Both the position numbers and the translations under genes were made by a program. DNA of 36,209 nt from JAHHTP01 sp964587555 (GTDB lineage: Bacteria; Bacillota; Clostridia; Oscillospirales; Ruminococcaceae), in the NCBI GenBank assembly GCA_964587555.1, contig CAZPLR010000015.1:1-36209 (forward strand), read 5' to 3'. Below are positions 5,958 through 15,859 of the stretch, in pieces. Numbering within the stretch: position 1 is the stretch's first letter; the number at the start of each line of letters is the position of its first letter. The notes beneath the pieces are model-generated. The model had not been told where the DNA came from and ran no database searches. It saw only the letters and a program-made list of their open reading frames with translations.

Positions 5958-7967
5958 TTACTCTTGCAGCATCTGTAAAAGCTCGGCTTCGGTCAAAATC
6001 GTTACACCCAAGGATTGCGCTTTTGTCAGCTTACTTCCAGCGTCTTCGCCTGCGACAACATAATTTGTCTTTTTAGATACAGAACCGGTTACTTTTCCGC
6101 CGTGTGCTTCAATCATTTTTGCGGCTTCTGCACGCTTTAGGTTTGGCAGCGTCCCAGTCAGCACAAAGGTTTGATTTAGGAATTTATCAGAGGTTTCCGG
6201 TATATCTTCGGTTAGCTTCAAGCCGTAGGTTTCAAATTGCGCAAACAGCGCTTTGGTCTCCGGCAGAGAAAAATAATCTAACACCGACTGCGCCAGTATC
6301 TCTCCGAATCCATCAATCGCAATCAGACTGTCAAAATCAAGCTCAAACAACTGCTTGGCGCTCGGATATTTTGCACATAAAACTTTCGCATTTTTAAGCC
6401 CAATATTTCGGATTCCTAAACCAAAAACGAGCTGTGAAAGAGAGTTGTTTTTGGAATTTTCGATAGATTTTAATAGATTATCAGCGGATTTATCGGCATA
6501 TCGATCCAAAGAAAGCAGTTCTTCCTTGGTTAGCTTATAGAGGTCGGCAGAACATTGGATCAGTCCCTTCTGCATCATTGCCTCAATATTAGCCGGTCCC
6601 AGCCCGTCAATATTCATTGCCTCGCGGGAAGCAAAGTGAATAATGTTGCGCAGCAGGGTTGCAGGGCAAGCGGGATTGATGCAGCGAAGAATCGAAGCAC
6701 TTCCCTCCTCGTCCCAAACAGCCCTTTCCCCGCAGGAAGGGCAGCGTTCGGGGAGGAGATAAGGCACGCTTTCCGCAGCATGCTGCACAACACGCACGAC
6801 TTCCGGAATGATCTCGCCCGCCTTGCGCACGACAATCGTATCGCCGATGCGGATATCCTTTTCGCGGATGAAATCCTGATTGTGTAAAACAGCGCGGCTA
6901 ACCGACGTCCCAGCCAAGCGGATGGTATCAAAGCAAGCGGTCGGCACGATCAAACCAGTTCTGCCGACGCTGACCTCAATGTTGCGCAGCACAGTTTCCT
7001 TCTCTTCCGGAGGATACTTAAACGCAATCGCCCATTTAGGATATTTCGCGGTCGCACCGATTTGTTCTCGTTGGGCAAGGCTGTCGACCTTTACCACTGC
7101 CCCATCGATATCGAAAGCGAACGCTTCCCTACTTTCTCCGATGTCGGAAATATCAGCGATAACCTGTTCCAGATCGGTATAACGGTGATAACGCGGGGAT
7201 ACTTTGAAGCCGAGTATTTTCAGCCAGTCGAGCGACTCCTTGTGAGAGGAAAGCGTTTTCCCTTCGCATTGCTGGACATTAAACACAAAAATATCCAGCT
7301 TGCGGGAGGCGGTGATTCTTGCGTCTTTTTGCCGCAGTGCGCCTGCCGCCGCATTACGCGGGTTCTTTGCTGGCTCTTCCCCGCGAAGCTCCTGCGCAGC
7401 GACTAAATCCTCGAAGCTTTTTTTCGGCATATACACCTCGCCACGCACCTCTAAATACGGGACTGTTTCGGCGAGTTTCAACGGGATCGAAGCGATTGTT
7501 TTCAGATTTGCTGTAACGTCTTCGCCGATAAAACCATCGCCGCGGGTAGAGCCGCGGGTAAAAACGCCGTTTTCGTATTCCAGGGAAACGGAAAGCCCAT
7601 CTATTTTGGCTTCCACGACATACTCCAGTTTCTCCGGATGATCCAGTTCTTCCCGGCAGCGGGTATCGAACGCAGTGATTTCGTCATACGAAAAAACGTC
7701 CTGCAAACTTCCCATCTGTATAACATGGCTCACCTTTTCGAACTGGCTAGATGCCATGCCGCCGACGCGCTGCGTTGGCGAATATGGCAGAATGAATTCC
7801 GGATATGCTGCCTCCAGTTCCTTCAAATGGTTTTGCTTTTGGTCATACTCATAGTCAGAAATACTTGGATCATCCATCACATAATAAAGGTAGCTGTAAT
7901 GGTTCAGCTCCTCCACCAAAGCATCGATCTCTTTCTTGGCGCTTTGTTTTTTTTCTTCCTCCGACAT
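5958..7967 (-). CDS. ligA: NAD-dependent DNA ligase LigA
   Basis: Seals nicks in duplex DNA during replication and repair using NAD. The 669-residue length is standard. Domain order: N-terminal Ia domain with LNHYSYLYYVMDDPSISD (NMN-binding Tyr/Asp), adenylation domain with the catalytic lysine in EAKIDGLSVSLEYENG (K121), an OB fold, a four-cysteine zinc finger (CPSC ... RCINPAC), helix-hairpin-helix repeats (IDGLGPANIEAM, LVFGLGIRNIGLKNAK, IDGFGEILAQS) and a C-terminal BRCT domain (LNQTFVLTGTLPNLKRAEA ... VVAGEDAGSKL). The ATG at 7967 is used because AAGGAGCG lies 8-9 nt upstream; a 42-residue longer frame reads into the preceding gene and is not protein-like. It begins 20 nt after the COG2509 gene, in the same transcription unit. 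Confidence 0.97.
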   Translation of the reverse strand: MSEEEKKQSAKKEIDALVEELNHYSYLYYVMDDPSISDYEYDQKQNHLKELEAAYPEFILPYSPTQRVGGMASSQFEKVSHVIQMGSLQDVFSYDEITAFDTRCREELDHPEKLEYVVEAKIDGLSVSLEYENGVFTRGSTRGDGFIGEDVTANLKTIASIPLKLAETVPYLEVRGEVYMPKKSFEDLVAAQELRGEEPAKNPRNAAAGALRQKDARITASRKLDIFVFNVQQCEGKTLSSHKESLDWLKILGFKVSPRYHRYTDLEQVIADISDIGESREAFAFDIDGAVVKVDSLAQREQIGATAKYPKWAIAFKYPPEEKETVLRNIEVSVGRTGLIVPTACFDTIRLAGTSVSRAVLHNQDFIREKDIRIGDTIVVRKAGEIIPEVVRVVQHAAESVPYLLPERCPSCGERAVWDEEGSASILRCINPACPATLLRNIIHFASREAMNIDGLGPANIEAMMQKGLIQCSADLYKLTKEELLSLDRYADKSADNLLKSIENSKNNSLSQLVFGLGIRNIGLKNAKVLCAKYPSAKQLFELDFDSLIAIDGFGEILAQSVLDYFSLPETKALFAQFETYGLKLTEDIPETSDKFLNQTFVLTGTLPNLKRAEAAKMIEAHGGKVTGSVSKKTNYVVAGEDAGSKLTKAQSLGVTILTEAELLQMLQE

Positions 7968-7987
7968 GATATCGCTCCTTTTTTTGT

Positions 7988-9583
7988 TCAGCACGATTCT
8001 GCGCTGTACTCTGAAATAAGCTGCTCGGCGATCCGTAGCCCGTCGACCGCCGCACTGACAATTCCGCCAGCATATCCTGCGCCCTCGCCGCACGGATATA
8101 GTCCGGGCAGTGAGACGGATTCAAATCGCTCGTCTCGCAGGATTCGCACCGGCGAGGATGTTCTTGTCTCTACCCCAGTCAGAATTGCGCCGTTTGACGC
8201 AAAGCCCGGAATCTTTCGATTAAAGACGCGCAGGCCTTCCGCCAATGCGTTTCTGATAAACGAAGGAAACAAACCCGCTAAATCGCATTCTTTTACACCT
8301 AAAACGTAGCTAGGGGAGACTGCATCCATACCCGGTTTCCCAGATCTTAAAAAATTGCCCACAAATGCTGCTGGCGCCTGATAATTTCTCCCTCCGGCAG
8401 CAAACGCGGCGCACTCAAGATTTTGCTGATAAGCTATTCCGGATAAAGGATTATCGCCATAATCCCTTTCAGAAACAGAAACAACAAGTGCGGCATTGGC
8501 GTTTTCGCCATTTCTGGCATGATAGCTCATACCGTTGGTCACCACTGTATTTTCTTCTGAGGCGGATGGAATGACAAGTCCGCCCGGGCACATACAGAAG
8601 GTGTAAACGCAATGTCCATCCGCTAAATGATGTGAGAGCTGATATTCTCCCGGCGGAAGCCGGTTATCCCCTGCGAGTTTTCCGTAAAGCCCGCGATCGA
8701 TGAGCCTCTGCTGATGTTCGATCCGTACACCGACCGAAAACGGTTTATTTTGCATCATGATCTTCTCATCGGACAGCATGCGGAAGGTATCTCTTGCGCT
8801 ATGCCCGATAGCAAGAATCAGATGATGCGTTTCATACGGTGCGCCATTTACCACGATGCCGGTCAGCCTTCCGTCCTTTGTCAACAGCTTGTCAAGCTTA
8901 TGATGAAAATATACCCGTCCGCCTAAACGAATAATCTCCTTCCGCATGTTCTGAATGACTCCGCAGAGCAGATCTGTCCCAATATGTGGTTTCGCGATAT
9001 GACAGATCTCCTCCGGCGCACCGAATTGGGTAAAAATCTTCAGCACGCTGCCGCATCGCCTATCCGAAATACGAGTCGTCAGTTTCCCGTCGGAAAAGGC
9101 GCCTGCACCGCCTTCACCAAACTGAACGTTGCTATTGGTGTCCAGAACGCCATCCTTCCAAAAATGATCTACATCCTGGCAGCGCGTATTGATATCACTG
9201 CCGCGCTCAAAGACAATCGGTCGAAATCCATACTGTGCTAAGCGATACGCCGCAAAAAGCCCGGCCGGTCCCATTCCGACGACAACAATCGGTGCGGAAA
9301 GCTTCTTATGTCCTTTTGGAATATCATAAGTCGAATCCGGCTGATAGCGGACATCTGGAATTTTTTGCGCAAGCTTTCGCTCAAGCGCAGGATCCTTCAG
9401 ATCGACAAAAACCGAATAGACAAAGCGGATGTCGTTTTGTCTGCGAGCATCAATTGATCTTTTGTAGGTATGGATGTCCAAAAATGCCCCTTTGGGCAGA
9501 GAGAGCAGCTTTTTCGCTTTGGAAAAAGCTGCTTCCTCCGATACAAAATAGGGACAGCTAATATTTGAGATGATAAGCGGCAT
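7988..9583 (-). CDS. FAD-dependent dehydrogenase, COG2509 family
   Basis: Predicted soluble flavoprotein of unknown reaction (COG2509, NAD(P)/FAD-dependent oxidoreductase). About 95 N-terminal residues form a small domain that binds no obvious cofactor. Then comes the FAD-binding dinucleotide fold VVVGMGPAGLFAAYRLAQYG with the ribose-binding VFERG, followed by NSNVQFGEGGAGAFSDGKL, a block I associate with this family, and near the end GLYPCGEGAGYAGGIVSAAVDG, the second FAD contact. Length 531 is normal. ATG 9583 has GGAGGG five bases upstream; a TTG at 9595 overlaps that site. Gene order cdaA-cdaR-COG2509-ligA with gaps of 33 and 20 nt suggests one transcript but no clear shared function. Confidence 0.85.
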   Translation of the reverse strand: MPLIISNISCPYFVSEEAAFSKAKKLLSLPKGAFLDIHTYKRSIDARRQNDIRFVYSVFVDLKDPALERKLAQKIPDVRYQPDSTYDIPKGHKKLSAPIVVVGMGPAGLFAAYRLAQYGFRPIVFERGSDINTRCQDVDHFWKDGVLDTNSNVQFGEGGAGAFSDGKLTTRISDRRCGSVLKIFTQFGAPEEICHIAKPHIGTDLLCGVIQNMRKEIIRLGGRVYFHHKLDKLLTKDGRLTGIVVNGAPYETHHLILAIGHSARDTFRMLSDEKIMMQNKPFSVGVRIEHQQRLIDRGLYGKLAGDNRLPPGEYQLSHHLADGHCVYTFCMCPGGLVIPSASEENTVVTNGMSYHARNGENANAALVVSVSERDYGDNPLSGIAYQQNLECAAFAAGGRNYQAPAAFVGNFLRSGKPGMDAVSPSYVLGVKECDLAGLFPSFIRNALAEGLRVFNRKIPGFASNGAILTGVETRTSSPVRILRDERFESVSLPGLYPCGEGAGYAGGIVSAAVDGLRIAEQLISEYSAESC

Positions 9584-9616
9584 GAAGCCCTCCAATCAGT
9601 GATCAAACTTTACGAT

Positions 9617-10903
9617 TTACGATTTCGCGGTAACATTGAGCGTAACGGCATATTCGCCGACCGCCCAAACCTGCGCTGAATTTAGCGCATGAATGTCGAC
9701 ATAAACACGGAGCGTCCCCTGTGAAAGCGCAGTATCCGCTAGATTTACATTTGCTACAAAATCTGAGGCACTCAAGGAGTTAATTACATCCTTATCGCCA
9801 ACAATTTTAACATTTGACAGCTTCGTTGTGATTAAGCTGACGTCATACAACGAGGATGGATTAGAAATCAGAATATTGTTGATATTGAGCGTTGTGGATG
9901 CCATCTCATCGTCGTCAAATAAGATGGTCACTGTATTCAGCGAATCCAAATTGATTAATCCCGCAGAAAGGTTGATCTGCTGTACAAAGCTTGAACCAAC
10001 ATCCACCTTGCGGAAGTCGATCTCGCTCAAACTGATAGATTCAATGCTATCGACCAGCTTTTCCTGTCCGGCAATAGAAATAGAGGTTTCTGACATCGTA
10101 TATTTCAGCTTGGAAACATCAACGCCAGTCGGCACATTGACAAAGTTTGGCACAATCGGGACGGTCTTTTGCTTATAAATTGGCACTGTAATCTCAAAAT
10201 TCTGCGCCCTATATTCTACATGTGGAAGATCCAGTTCATTTCCAGCGGCGTCATAAAAGACAAGCTCAGCTGGAACGGTCGTCGTTTCAGTCAGGGTTGC
10301 CGTTTCATCCGATACCGCAACGCAGCGGTCGATCTTTGAAATTTCGTTTCTTGGTCCGACTACCTCCAATGCATCCGGCGTGACAATGATCTCGCCTTCT
10401 TTGATATAACCGTCCCCCGGAATCATCCCTACTGCCTCGCCGACGATCTCAAAGGTCTGCTCATCAAGATAGTCAAAGCTTGCGTTGATTGTGGAAGGGC
10501 TTGTGCGGATGATGTCATAGTTCGCGGAGGAGTTTTTCTTTGTGACCTCAACGTTGAGGATATATTCCCCCATGCTATTGACCTCAGATAAAACGGCATG
10601 CGCAGTAAAATCTTCAGCGGTCAGGCTGCCGATCTCAACACGCCTGCCCTGCACACGGATCGAAACCGTCTGCCCGGAGCCTTCAATCAGGCTTAGCCCA
10701 TATTTCTGCGCAATGGTATCCTCTAAGTTGATCTCAACTGGGATGTCGGTCACAGTAACTGTCGTATCGTCATCGACCACAGTGACAACAAGCAGCCAGC
10801 AGATGATACCCAAAATCAGGGATAAAATCCTTAAAAACGTTTTATTGGAAAGCAGCTTCTCTGAAAAGGACTTACTGCTGGTCGTTTTCTTTTTCTTCTT
10901 CAT
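9617..10903 (-). CDS. cdaR: CdaR/YbbR-domain regulator of diadenylate cyclase
   Basis: Membrane-anchored extracytoplasmic protein that controls the c-di-AMP synthase CdaA. After a run of lysines and a cytoplasmic stretch there is one membrane helix (FLRILSLILGIICWLLVVTV, about residues 23-42). The rest is a chain of YbbR beta-domains: each has the pattern of a VEINLEDT/IPVEI-type strand, a variable loop and a VRVQGRR or VEVVGPRNEI-type strand; four units can be counted (about residues 50-135, 140-225, 240-325, 330-425). The start overlaps the cdaA end by 32 nt, implying translational coupling. In many Firmicutes glmM follows cdaR; here the COG2509 flavoprotein takes that place. Confidence 0.9.
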   Translation of the reverse strand: MKKKKKTTSSKSFSEKLLSNKTFLRILSLILGIICWLLVVTVVDDDTTVTVTDIPVEINLEDTIAQKYGLSLIEGSGQTVSIRVQGRRVEIGSLTAEDFTAHAVLSEVNSMGEYILNVEVTKKNSSANYDIIRTSPSTINASFDYLDEQTFEIVGEAVGMIPGDGYIKEGEIIVTPDALEVVGPRNEISKIDRCVAVSDETATLTETTTVPAELVFYDAAGNELDLPHVEYRAQNFEITVPIYKQKTVPIVPNFVNVPTGVDVSKLKYTMSETSISIAGQEKLVDSIESISLSEIDFRKVDVGSSFVQQINLSAGLINLDSLNTVTILFDDDEMASTTLNINNILISNPSSLYDVSLITTKLSNVKIVGDKDVINSLSASDFVANVNLADTALSQGTLRVYVDIHALNSAQVWAVGEYAVTLNVTAKS

Positions 10904-11786
10904 GGCGCTTTCCTTTCTTATTGAAATACTGAAACAGCTTATGCAGCTTCTTTGGAGTGGCCTCGGAATCCTTACTTGGGATCAGCTTATCGGATAAATA
11001 GTGATGCAGCGTTTCCTTATTATATCCGCGGACTAAAGCTCCGTCTCTGGCGATAGAGATTATGCCGGTTTCCTCCGAAACGATGATAACGATTGCATCG
11101 GAGATTTCACTTACGCCGATCGCTGCGCGATGACGCGAACCAAGCGTATTCTCAATCAGCTTTTCATTCTGTGGCTTCGGCAGGAAACAGGCGGCTGCCA
11201 AAATAATGCCGTCACGAATAATTACTGCGCCATCGTGCAGCGGTGTATTGGGGATAAAGATATTGCCGAACAGCTCTTTACTGGTCAATGCGTGAATCGG
11301 CACACCGGTATCGATCTGTTCGCCTAAGCGGGTCTTGCACTCAATAACGATTAAAGCGCCGGTTTTAGTCGCAGAAAGATCCGCCACAGCGCTACAGATA
11401 TCATCAATCGCTTTCTCCCACACAATCGTTTTTCGTTCCGGCGAATCAGCATAGAACATTGGTATTTCCGACACGCGGGCGCGTCCGACCTTTTCCAGCA
11501 TCCGCCTCAATTCCGGCTGGAACACGACGATAAGCGCAAGCAAACCTATCTCAAACAGCTTCTCCATGGCGAAGGCTAGGGTGCGCAGACGCAATAGAAT
11601 GGACGCAAAATAACACGCGATTAACAATATCAACCCTTTGAACAGTGTTCCGGCTCGCATCTCCTTTGCCGTCTGGATGATTTTATAAATGATAAAGGAA
11701 CTGATCACGATATCGATAAAGTCATTGAATTTGAAGGTGGAAATAACGCTGTACAGCGAATGAAAAAATGTACGGATGTTCTCCAA
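10872..11786 (-). CDS. cdaA: Diadenylate cyclase CdaA
   Basis: Membrane enzyme that makes the second messenger c-di-AMP from two ATP, involved in potassium, osmolyte and cell-wall control. Three membrane helices cover about residues 23-40, 46-66 and 76-92. The DAC catalytic domain follows with the essential motifs DGAVIIRDG (DGA 185-187) and GSRHRAAIG (RHR 218-220), both intact. The C-terminus is Lys/Glu-rich and polar. Start is TTG at 11786: GGGGGG lies six bases upstream and there is no ATG that would keep the first helix. The preceding ispDF gene ends 59 nt away. Confidence 0.95.
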   Translation of the reverse strand: MENIRTFFHSLYSVISTFKFNDFIDIVISSFIIYKIIQTAKEMRAGTLFKGLILLIACYFASILLRLRTLAFAMEKLFEIGLLALIVVFQPELRRMLEKVGRARVSEIPMFYADSPERKTIVWEKAIDDICSAVADLSATKTGALIVIECKTRLGEQIDTGVPIHALTSKELFGNIFIPNTPLHDGAVIIRDGIILAAACFLPKPQNEKLIENTLGSRHRAAIGVSEISDAIVIIVSEETGIISIARDGALVRGYNKETLHHYLSDKLIPSKDSEATPKKLHKLFQYFNKKGKRHEEEKENDQQ

Positions 11787-11845
11787 GCAAGTCCCCCCTT
11801 GTGTTTTCTTCCTTTCTAAATTTTATCGATTTATTTTCCTTATTC

Positions 11846-13063
11846 TTACAGGCATCGCGGATATGTGCTCAATACGCAAACTGCGTGCGCGCTGACGCCC
11901 TCCATCCTGCCTGTAAAACCGAGCTTTTCCTCTGTTGTCGCCTTAACGTTTACGCAAGAGAGAGGGATTTTACACGCGTAGGCGATATTTTCCCGCATTT
12001 GCAGAATATACGGCGCAAGCTTTGGCTTCTGTGCGACGACTGTCGCGTCGATATTCGATATCTTAAACCGGTTTTTGGTAAGCAATTGCTCTACATGCTG
12101 CAAAAGCTGTAAACTGTCCGCTCCCTCATACAAGGGATCGGTATCCGGAAAATACTTTCCGATATCGCCAAGCGCCGCCGCGCCCAAGAGCGCATCCATG
12201 ATTGCATGAAGCAGTACGTCAGCGTCAGAGTGTCCCAAAAGCCCCAGTTCGTATGGTATCTTGACCCCGCCTAAAATAAGCGCTCTTTCCGGCGCAAAGC
12301 GATGCACGTCATAACCATGTCCGGCGCGAATGTCAAACGGCGCCGCGTATTCAGAAAGCTCTTTTTTATTTTTTTCTCTTGCCGCAAGCATTGCCTGCGC
12401 CGCCGGAATATCTTCCGGTGTAGTAATCTTAATGTTTTGATAGCTTCCGCTCACCATATAGACCGGTTCGCCAATCGCCTCAACCAGTTGGCAGTCGTCA
12501 GTCGGCGAGAGCCCATGCTCCTTTGCATAGGCGAGCGCCTGATGATATAGCGCGCGTTCAAAAATCTGCGGCGTCTGGGTAATCATCAGGCTATCGCGAT
12601 TCAGTGTAGCAACAACGGCACCAAAAGCGTCAACCTGTTTGATGGTATCTTTTACCGGAACCCCCATGCTTATCGCACGATGCGTCTCCAGCGCTGAAAG
12701 CGCTTTTTCAATTTCATCCTTTGTGATAAGCGGACGCGCTCCGTCGTGAATCGCGTAGTAATCGCTGTCAACCGTACAGGCGGCGACGCCATTAGCAACC
12801 GACTCCGCACGGGAAGCGCCGCCAGATGCAAAACTGGTCTTTTCGATCACCTCTTTTGACGCCGCTTGGCGAAGCTGGCTTTCCATGCGGACGCGCTCCT
12901 CCTCCTTAGCGACGACGATGATCTGCACAGTTTGCGGCAGTGCTCCGAAGGTGCAGACCGAGTGAAGCCAGACCGGCTTCCCCGCAAGCAGAATCTGCTG
13001 CTTATTTCTTCCCATTCTGCTGGAATTACCGGCAGCGACAATAACGGCGGAAAGCGTTTTCAT
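11846..13063 (-). CDS. ispDF: Bifunctional IspD/IspF (MEP pathway)
   Basis: Fusion of two non-consecutive enzymes of the methylerythritol phosphate route to isoprenoids. IspD (residues 1-230) transfers CMP to methylerythritol 4-phosphate: VIVAAGNSSRMGRNKQ is the CTP loop, IHDGARPLI and KDTIKQV follow. IspF (about 245-405) cyclises the product two steps later: AGHGYDVHRF holds metal ligands D252 and H254, LLGHSDADVLLHAIMDALLGA and GDIGKYFPDTDP are standard. The intermediate step enzyme IspE is not in the window. ATG 13063 is preceded by AAGG; the frame extends 13 codons further upstream but without conserved sequence. Such fusions are known in several bacterial groups. Confidence 0.95.
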   Translation of the reverse strand: MKTLSAVIVAAGNSSRMGRNKQQILLAGKPVWLHSVCTFGALPQTVQIIVVAKEEERVRMESQLRQAASKEVIEKTSFASGGASRAESVANGVAACTVDSDYYAIHDGARPLITKDEIEKALSALETHRAISMGVPVKDTIKQVDAFGAVVATLNRDSLMITQTPQIFERALYHQALAYAKEHGLSPTDDCQLVEAIGEPVYMVSGSYQNIKITTPEDIPAAQAMLAAREKNKKELSEYAAPFDIRAGHGYDVHRFAPERALILGGVKIPYELGLLGHSDADVLLHAIMDALLGAAALGDIGKYFPDTDPLYEGADSLQLLQHVEQLLTKNRFKISNIDATVVAQKPKLAPYILQMRENIAYACKIPLSCVNVKATTEEKLGFTGRMEGVSAHAVCVLSTYPRCL

Positions 13064-13088
13064 AACCTTGGAATATCCTTTCTGAAGT

Positions 13089-13123
13089 CGGGGATTTCTC
13101 AATTATTAGAAGAGAATTCCCCG
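13089..13123. other. Intercistronic hairpin between mannosidase and ispDF
   Basis: CGGGGATTTCTC (13089-13100) and GAGAATTCCCCG (13112-13123) form a 12-bp stem with one mismatch. No T-run follows in either direction, so it is more likely an mRNA-stabilising or processing hairpin than a terminator. Confidence 0.5.
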
Positions 13124-13137
13124 GCAGACATATTGAT

Positions 13138-15834
13138 TTATTCAACGACGAGCGTTACAATCTCGTTCGGTTTGATCATGGCTTTGACTGTGCCGTTTCC
13201 AAGCAAGGTAAGCTTTTGCTCAACAACATTGCCTTTGTAGATTGCATTATGCGCAAAATGCGGCGTAAAGCTCAATTCGCAGTCCTTTGCGCCGTGGTTG
13301 ACAAAGCGGAATATGCGGTCGTGCCCTTCATGCGCTTCCTTCGCTGCGGTAAAGGCAAGCGTTTTGCCGCTCCAGCTGAAAAGACCCTCTCCGGTTTTTC
13401 CGGCGTGGGCAGATGTTTTGGCAGTCAAAAATCCGCTTTGGAACTGGTGGCATTCCACAAACGCGCGAGAGGAAACCACATCGCCCGGGTGCAGCATCAC
13501 ACAGATCTCTGTTTCAGAGATACCAAGGCATTGCGCTTCTGGCGTTGGGAAATAACCCCAGTCGCCCATCTCGCCAACTGCACGCAGCAGCGTGATCGCC
13601 AAGGTGGTATCTTCCTCCATTACCTCGTACTCATTCAGTCCAATATTGCCGACTGTTAAGCCGGTAACGCCATCATCAACGCTGGCGAAAAATTGCTGGT
13701 GCTGGCAGTTGCTCGGATTTTTCCAAGTCTCCGACGGATGATTTTGACGCGTTGCAATCTCAAAGATCGAATCGCCCTTATTGACCGCAGTCTGATAGCC
13801 AGTTGGGAATAAAATACGCACACGATGATCCTTCGCCTGATTGTCGAACGTCGTTTTGATTCGCAGATAATCGGCGTTTTTCTCCAAGGTCAGCTCCGCT
13901 GTGATGGCAAGCGGGATAAGCACCTCGCTGCGTTTTGCCTTACGTTTGTTAAATTCCAGCACCTTTTTCTGCTCATAGTCAAGCGTCTGGTCGGCTGATT
14001 TTGGGATGAGCAGAGTGTGCGTGATCTCATAGACGGCGCGGAACGCGCTATCCTCCTTCACGCGGATCTGTGCTTTACCGTCCTTTGTCGTGATTGGCTT
14101 CGTGCCGACCGGCATGTAGTAGATATACTCATTGCCGATATCACCTGTATCTTCGTAAACGCCAAGCCCCGTCAGCGTTTTTCCGCTGCGCTTGTCAGTC
14201 ATCGAGAAGCTGCCGTCGTCCGCGATGAACACCTTTGTCGTATCGTTTTCCATGGTGTGCGGCGCGGTGATCATGCTGCCCTCGTTGCGGTAAGCATTTC
14301 TGCAAAGTGCGTAAACGGCGTAACCCATCGCTGGAATACGCTTTGCTTCAAATGTGACCTTTAAGCGGCGCGTCATGTACGGCTTACGGAACTTATCCTT
14401 CGGTAATGTATAGTCAAAGACCGCGCCTAAGTCTTCAATAACGCAGTCAATGAAATTGCCCGCTGCGTCCTTTACGCCAAGTCCAGCAATATCCTCTGTG
14501 TTGATTTTATCATACACCTCAAACAGCCAAACCGAATTGTCATGATCCAAATCGACAATTGCATCCACAACTCCGGTCTTTTCCCAGCCGGTCGTATTGA
14601 CGACGACAAATGGGTACTCCCCTTCCCCGAACATCGAGGTATCCGCGTGATCCGCAATCGACTGCATCGAAGCGTCGATCAGTTCCTTTGCAACCGTCAT
14701 GCTTTTTTCAAAGCGTGTGTGCATTTCACGGTTGACTGCGTCTACACTGCATCCGCAGATACTGTCGTGCGGGTGGTTCTGCATCAGGGTTTTCCAAGCA
14801 TAATCAAGCCATTCCTTCTGCACCGGATTACCGTTTTCCAGATCGATCAGCGAAAGTGGCTCCGCCTGCATCGCGAGCATTACCTCGTTTTTGCGGTTCA
14901 TCTGCTTGAGATAAATGCGGGAGGAACTGGTGTTGACCAGCGTGTACCAGCCGTCTGTTTCCTGCGAGGTCAGCTCGCCGCAAACGGTATTTAAATTGCT
15001 GTTGTCCTGCGCTTTGAGCGCCCTGACATAGTCCTCAAAATTAGAGTGTTTAAATTCAATGTCCGGATAAAGCTTTTTTGCCGTTTCGATCGCCTGCGGC
15101 AGATCGGTTTGGATTGGCTGATGGTCGCAGCCGTTCATCAATAAATAGTCCTTGCCGGAAGCGAACCTCTTGACGCCCTGTAAACGAGCTTCCCAATATT
15201 TCTTTGCTTCTTCTGCATCAACCGGGATTTCGGCACCATTGTTGTACCAGTTGGCAAATAAAATGCCGTACAGGCTGGTGCCGTCTGGAGAAGTCCAATA
15301 CATTTCGGAGTAGGAGGATTCGTATTTATCCGCCTCAATCACCTGATTATCGAAGCCGATCGGCTTAACTCCGCGACCAAATACAACTGCGTCCATGCCG
15401 CCCTGCTTTAGTATCTGCGGCATCTGTCCGGCGTTACCGAATGCGTCCGGGAAATAGCCGATCATGGTCGGCGAGCCGTACTTCTTCGCTTCGCAAAGAC
15501 CGGTCAGCAAATTGCGAATGTTGGATTCGCTTCCAGTCAAAAACTCGTCCTGTAGGATATACCACGGCCCGATCTGGATCCGCTTCTGGGCAATGTAATG
15601 CAGTAATTTCTCTTTATTCTGCGGCTTGATCTGAAGATAATCGTCTAAGACAATGGTCTGTCCGTCTAAGAAAAAGCTTTCGTAACCGGTTCCCCTATCA
15701 AGCTGATCCAAAAGGGTATCGATCAGCTCCACCAAGCGCAGACGATGGCTCTCAAACGGGAGATACCACTCTCTGTCCCAATGAGAATGGGAAATAATGT
15801 GTACGGTTTCTTTTTTTGGATTCATGTCGTTCAT
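13138..15834 (-). CDS. Alpha-mannosidase, glycoside hydrolase family 38
   Basis: Zinc-dependent exo-alpha-mannosidase, probably cytoplasmic because no signal peptide is present. Motifs: HIISHSHWDREWYLPFE at the start (metal ligands H16/H18/D20 region), GYFPDAFGNAGQMPQIL with the presumed nucleophile Asp at residue 130, and MNGCDHQPIQ further on. The middle and C-terminal parts are the beta-sandwich domains of GH38. At 898 residues it is in the usual range of bacterial enzymes, including mannosylglycerate hydrolase MngB-like ones. AAGGAGAG sits six bases before ATG 15834. It starts 25 nt after the DapA-like gene, so the two likely work on one sugar substrate; whether that is an N-glycan fragment or a small mannoside is unknown. 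Confidence 0.92.
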   Translation of the reverse strand: MNDMNPKKETVHIISHSHWDREWYLPFESHRLRLVELIDTLLDQLDRGTGYESFFLDGQTIVLDDYLQIKPQNKEKLLHYIAQKRIQIGPWYILQDEFLTGSESNIRNLLTGLCEAKKYGSPTMIGYFPDAFGNAGQMPQILKQGGMDAVVFGRGVKPIGFDNQVIEADKYESSYSEMYWTSPDGTSLYGILFANWYNNGAEIPVDAEEAKKYWEARLQGVKRFASGKDYLLMNGCDHQPIQTDLPQAIETAKKLYPDIEFKHSNFEDYVRALKAQDNSNLNTVCGELTSQETDGWYTLVNTSSSRIYLKQMNRKNEVMLAMQAEPLSLIDLENGNPVQKEWLDYAWKTLMQNHPHDSICGCSVDAVNREMHTRFEKSMTVAKELIDASMQSIADHADTSMFGEGEYPFVVVNTTGWEKTGVVDAIVDLDHDNSVWLFEVYDKINTEDIAGLGVKDAAGNFIDCVIEDLGAVFDYTLPKDKFRKPYMTRRLKVTFEAKRIPAMGYAVYALCRNAYRNEGSMITAPHTMENDTTKVFIADDGSFSMTDKRSGKTLTGLGVYEDTGDIGNEYIYYMPVGTKPITTKDGKAQIRVKEDSAFRAVYEITHTLLIPKSADQTLDYEQKKVLEFNKRKAKRSEVLIPLAITAELTLEKNADYLRIKTTFDNQAKDHRVRILFPTGYQTAVNKGDSIFEIATRQNHPSETWKNPSNCQHQQFFASVDDGVTGLTVGNIGLNEYEVMEEDTTLAITLLRAVGEMGDWGYFPTPEAQCLGISETEICVMLHPGDVVSSRAFVECHQFQSGFLTAKTSAHAGKTGEGLFSWSGKTLAFTAAKEAHEGHDRIFRFVNHGAKDCELSFTPHFAHNAIYKGNVVEQKLTLLGNGTVKAMIKPNEIVTLVVE

Positions 15835-15859
15835 GGCTTACTCTCCTTTTTGATTAAAT

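Noticed and set aside
7968..8093. 42-residue N-terminal extension of LigA
   Set aside because: Reads into the COG2509 gene in another frame; the ATG at 7967 has the binding site and the conserved start.
7638..8309. 223-codon plus-strand ORF opposite ligA and the COG2509 gene
   Set aside because: Antisense to two certain genes, no binding site, no family-like sequence.
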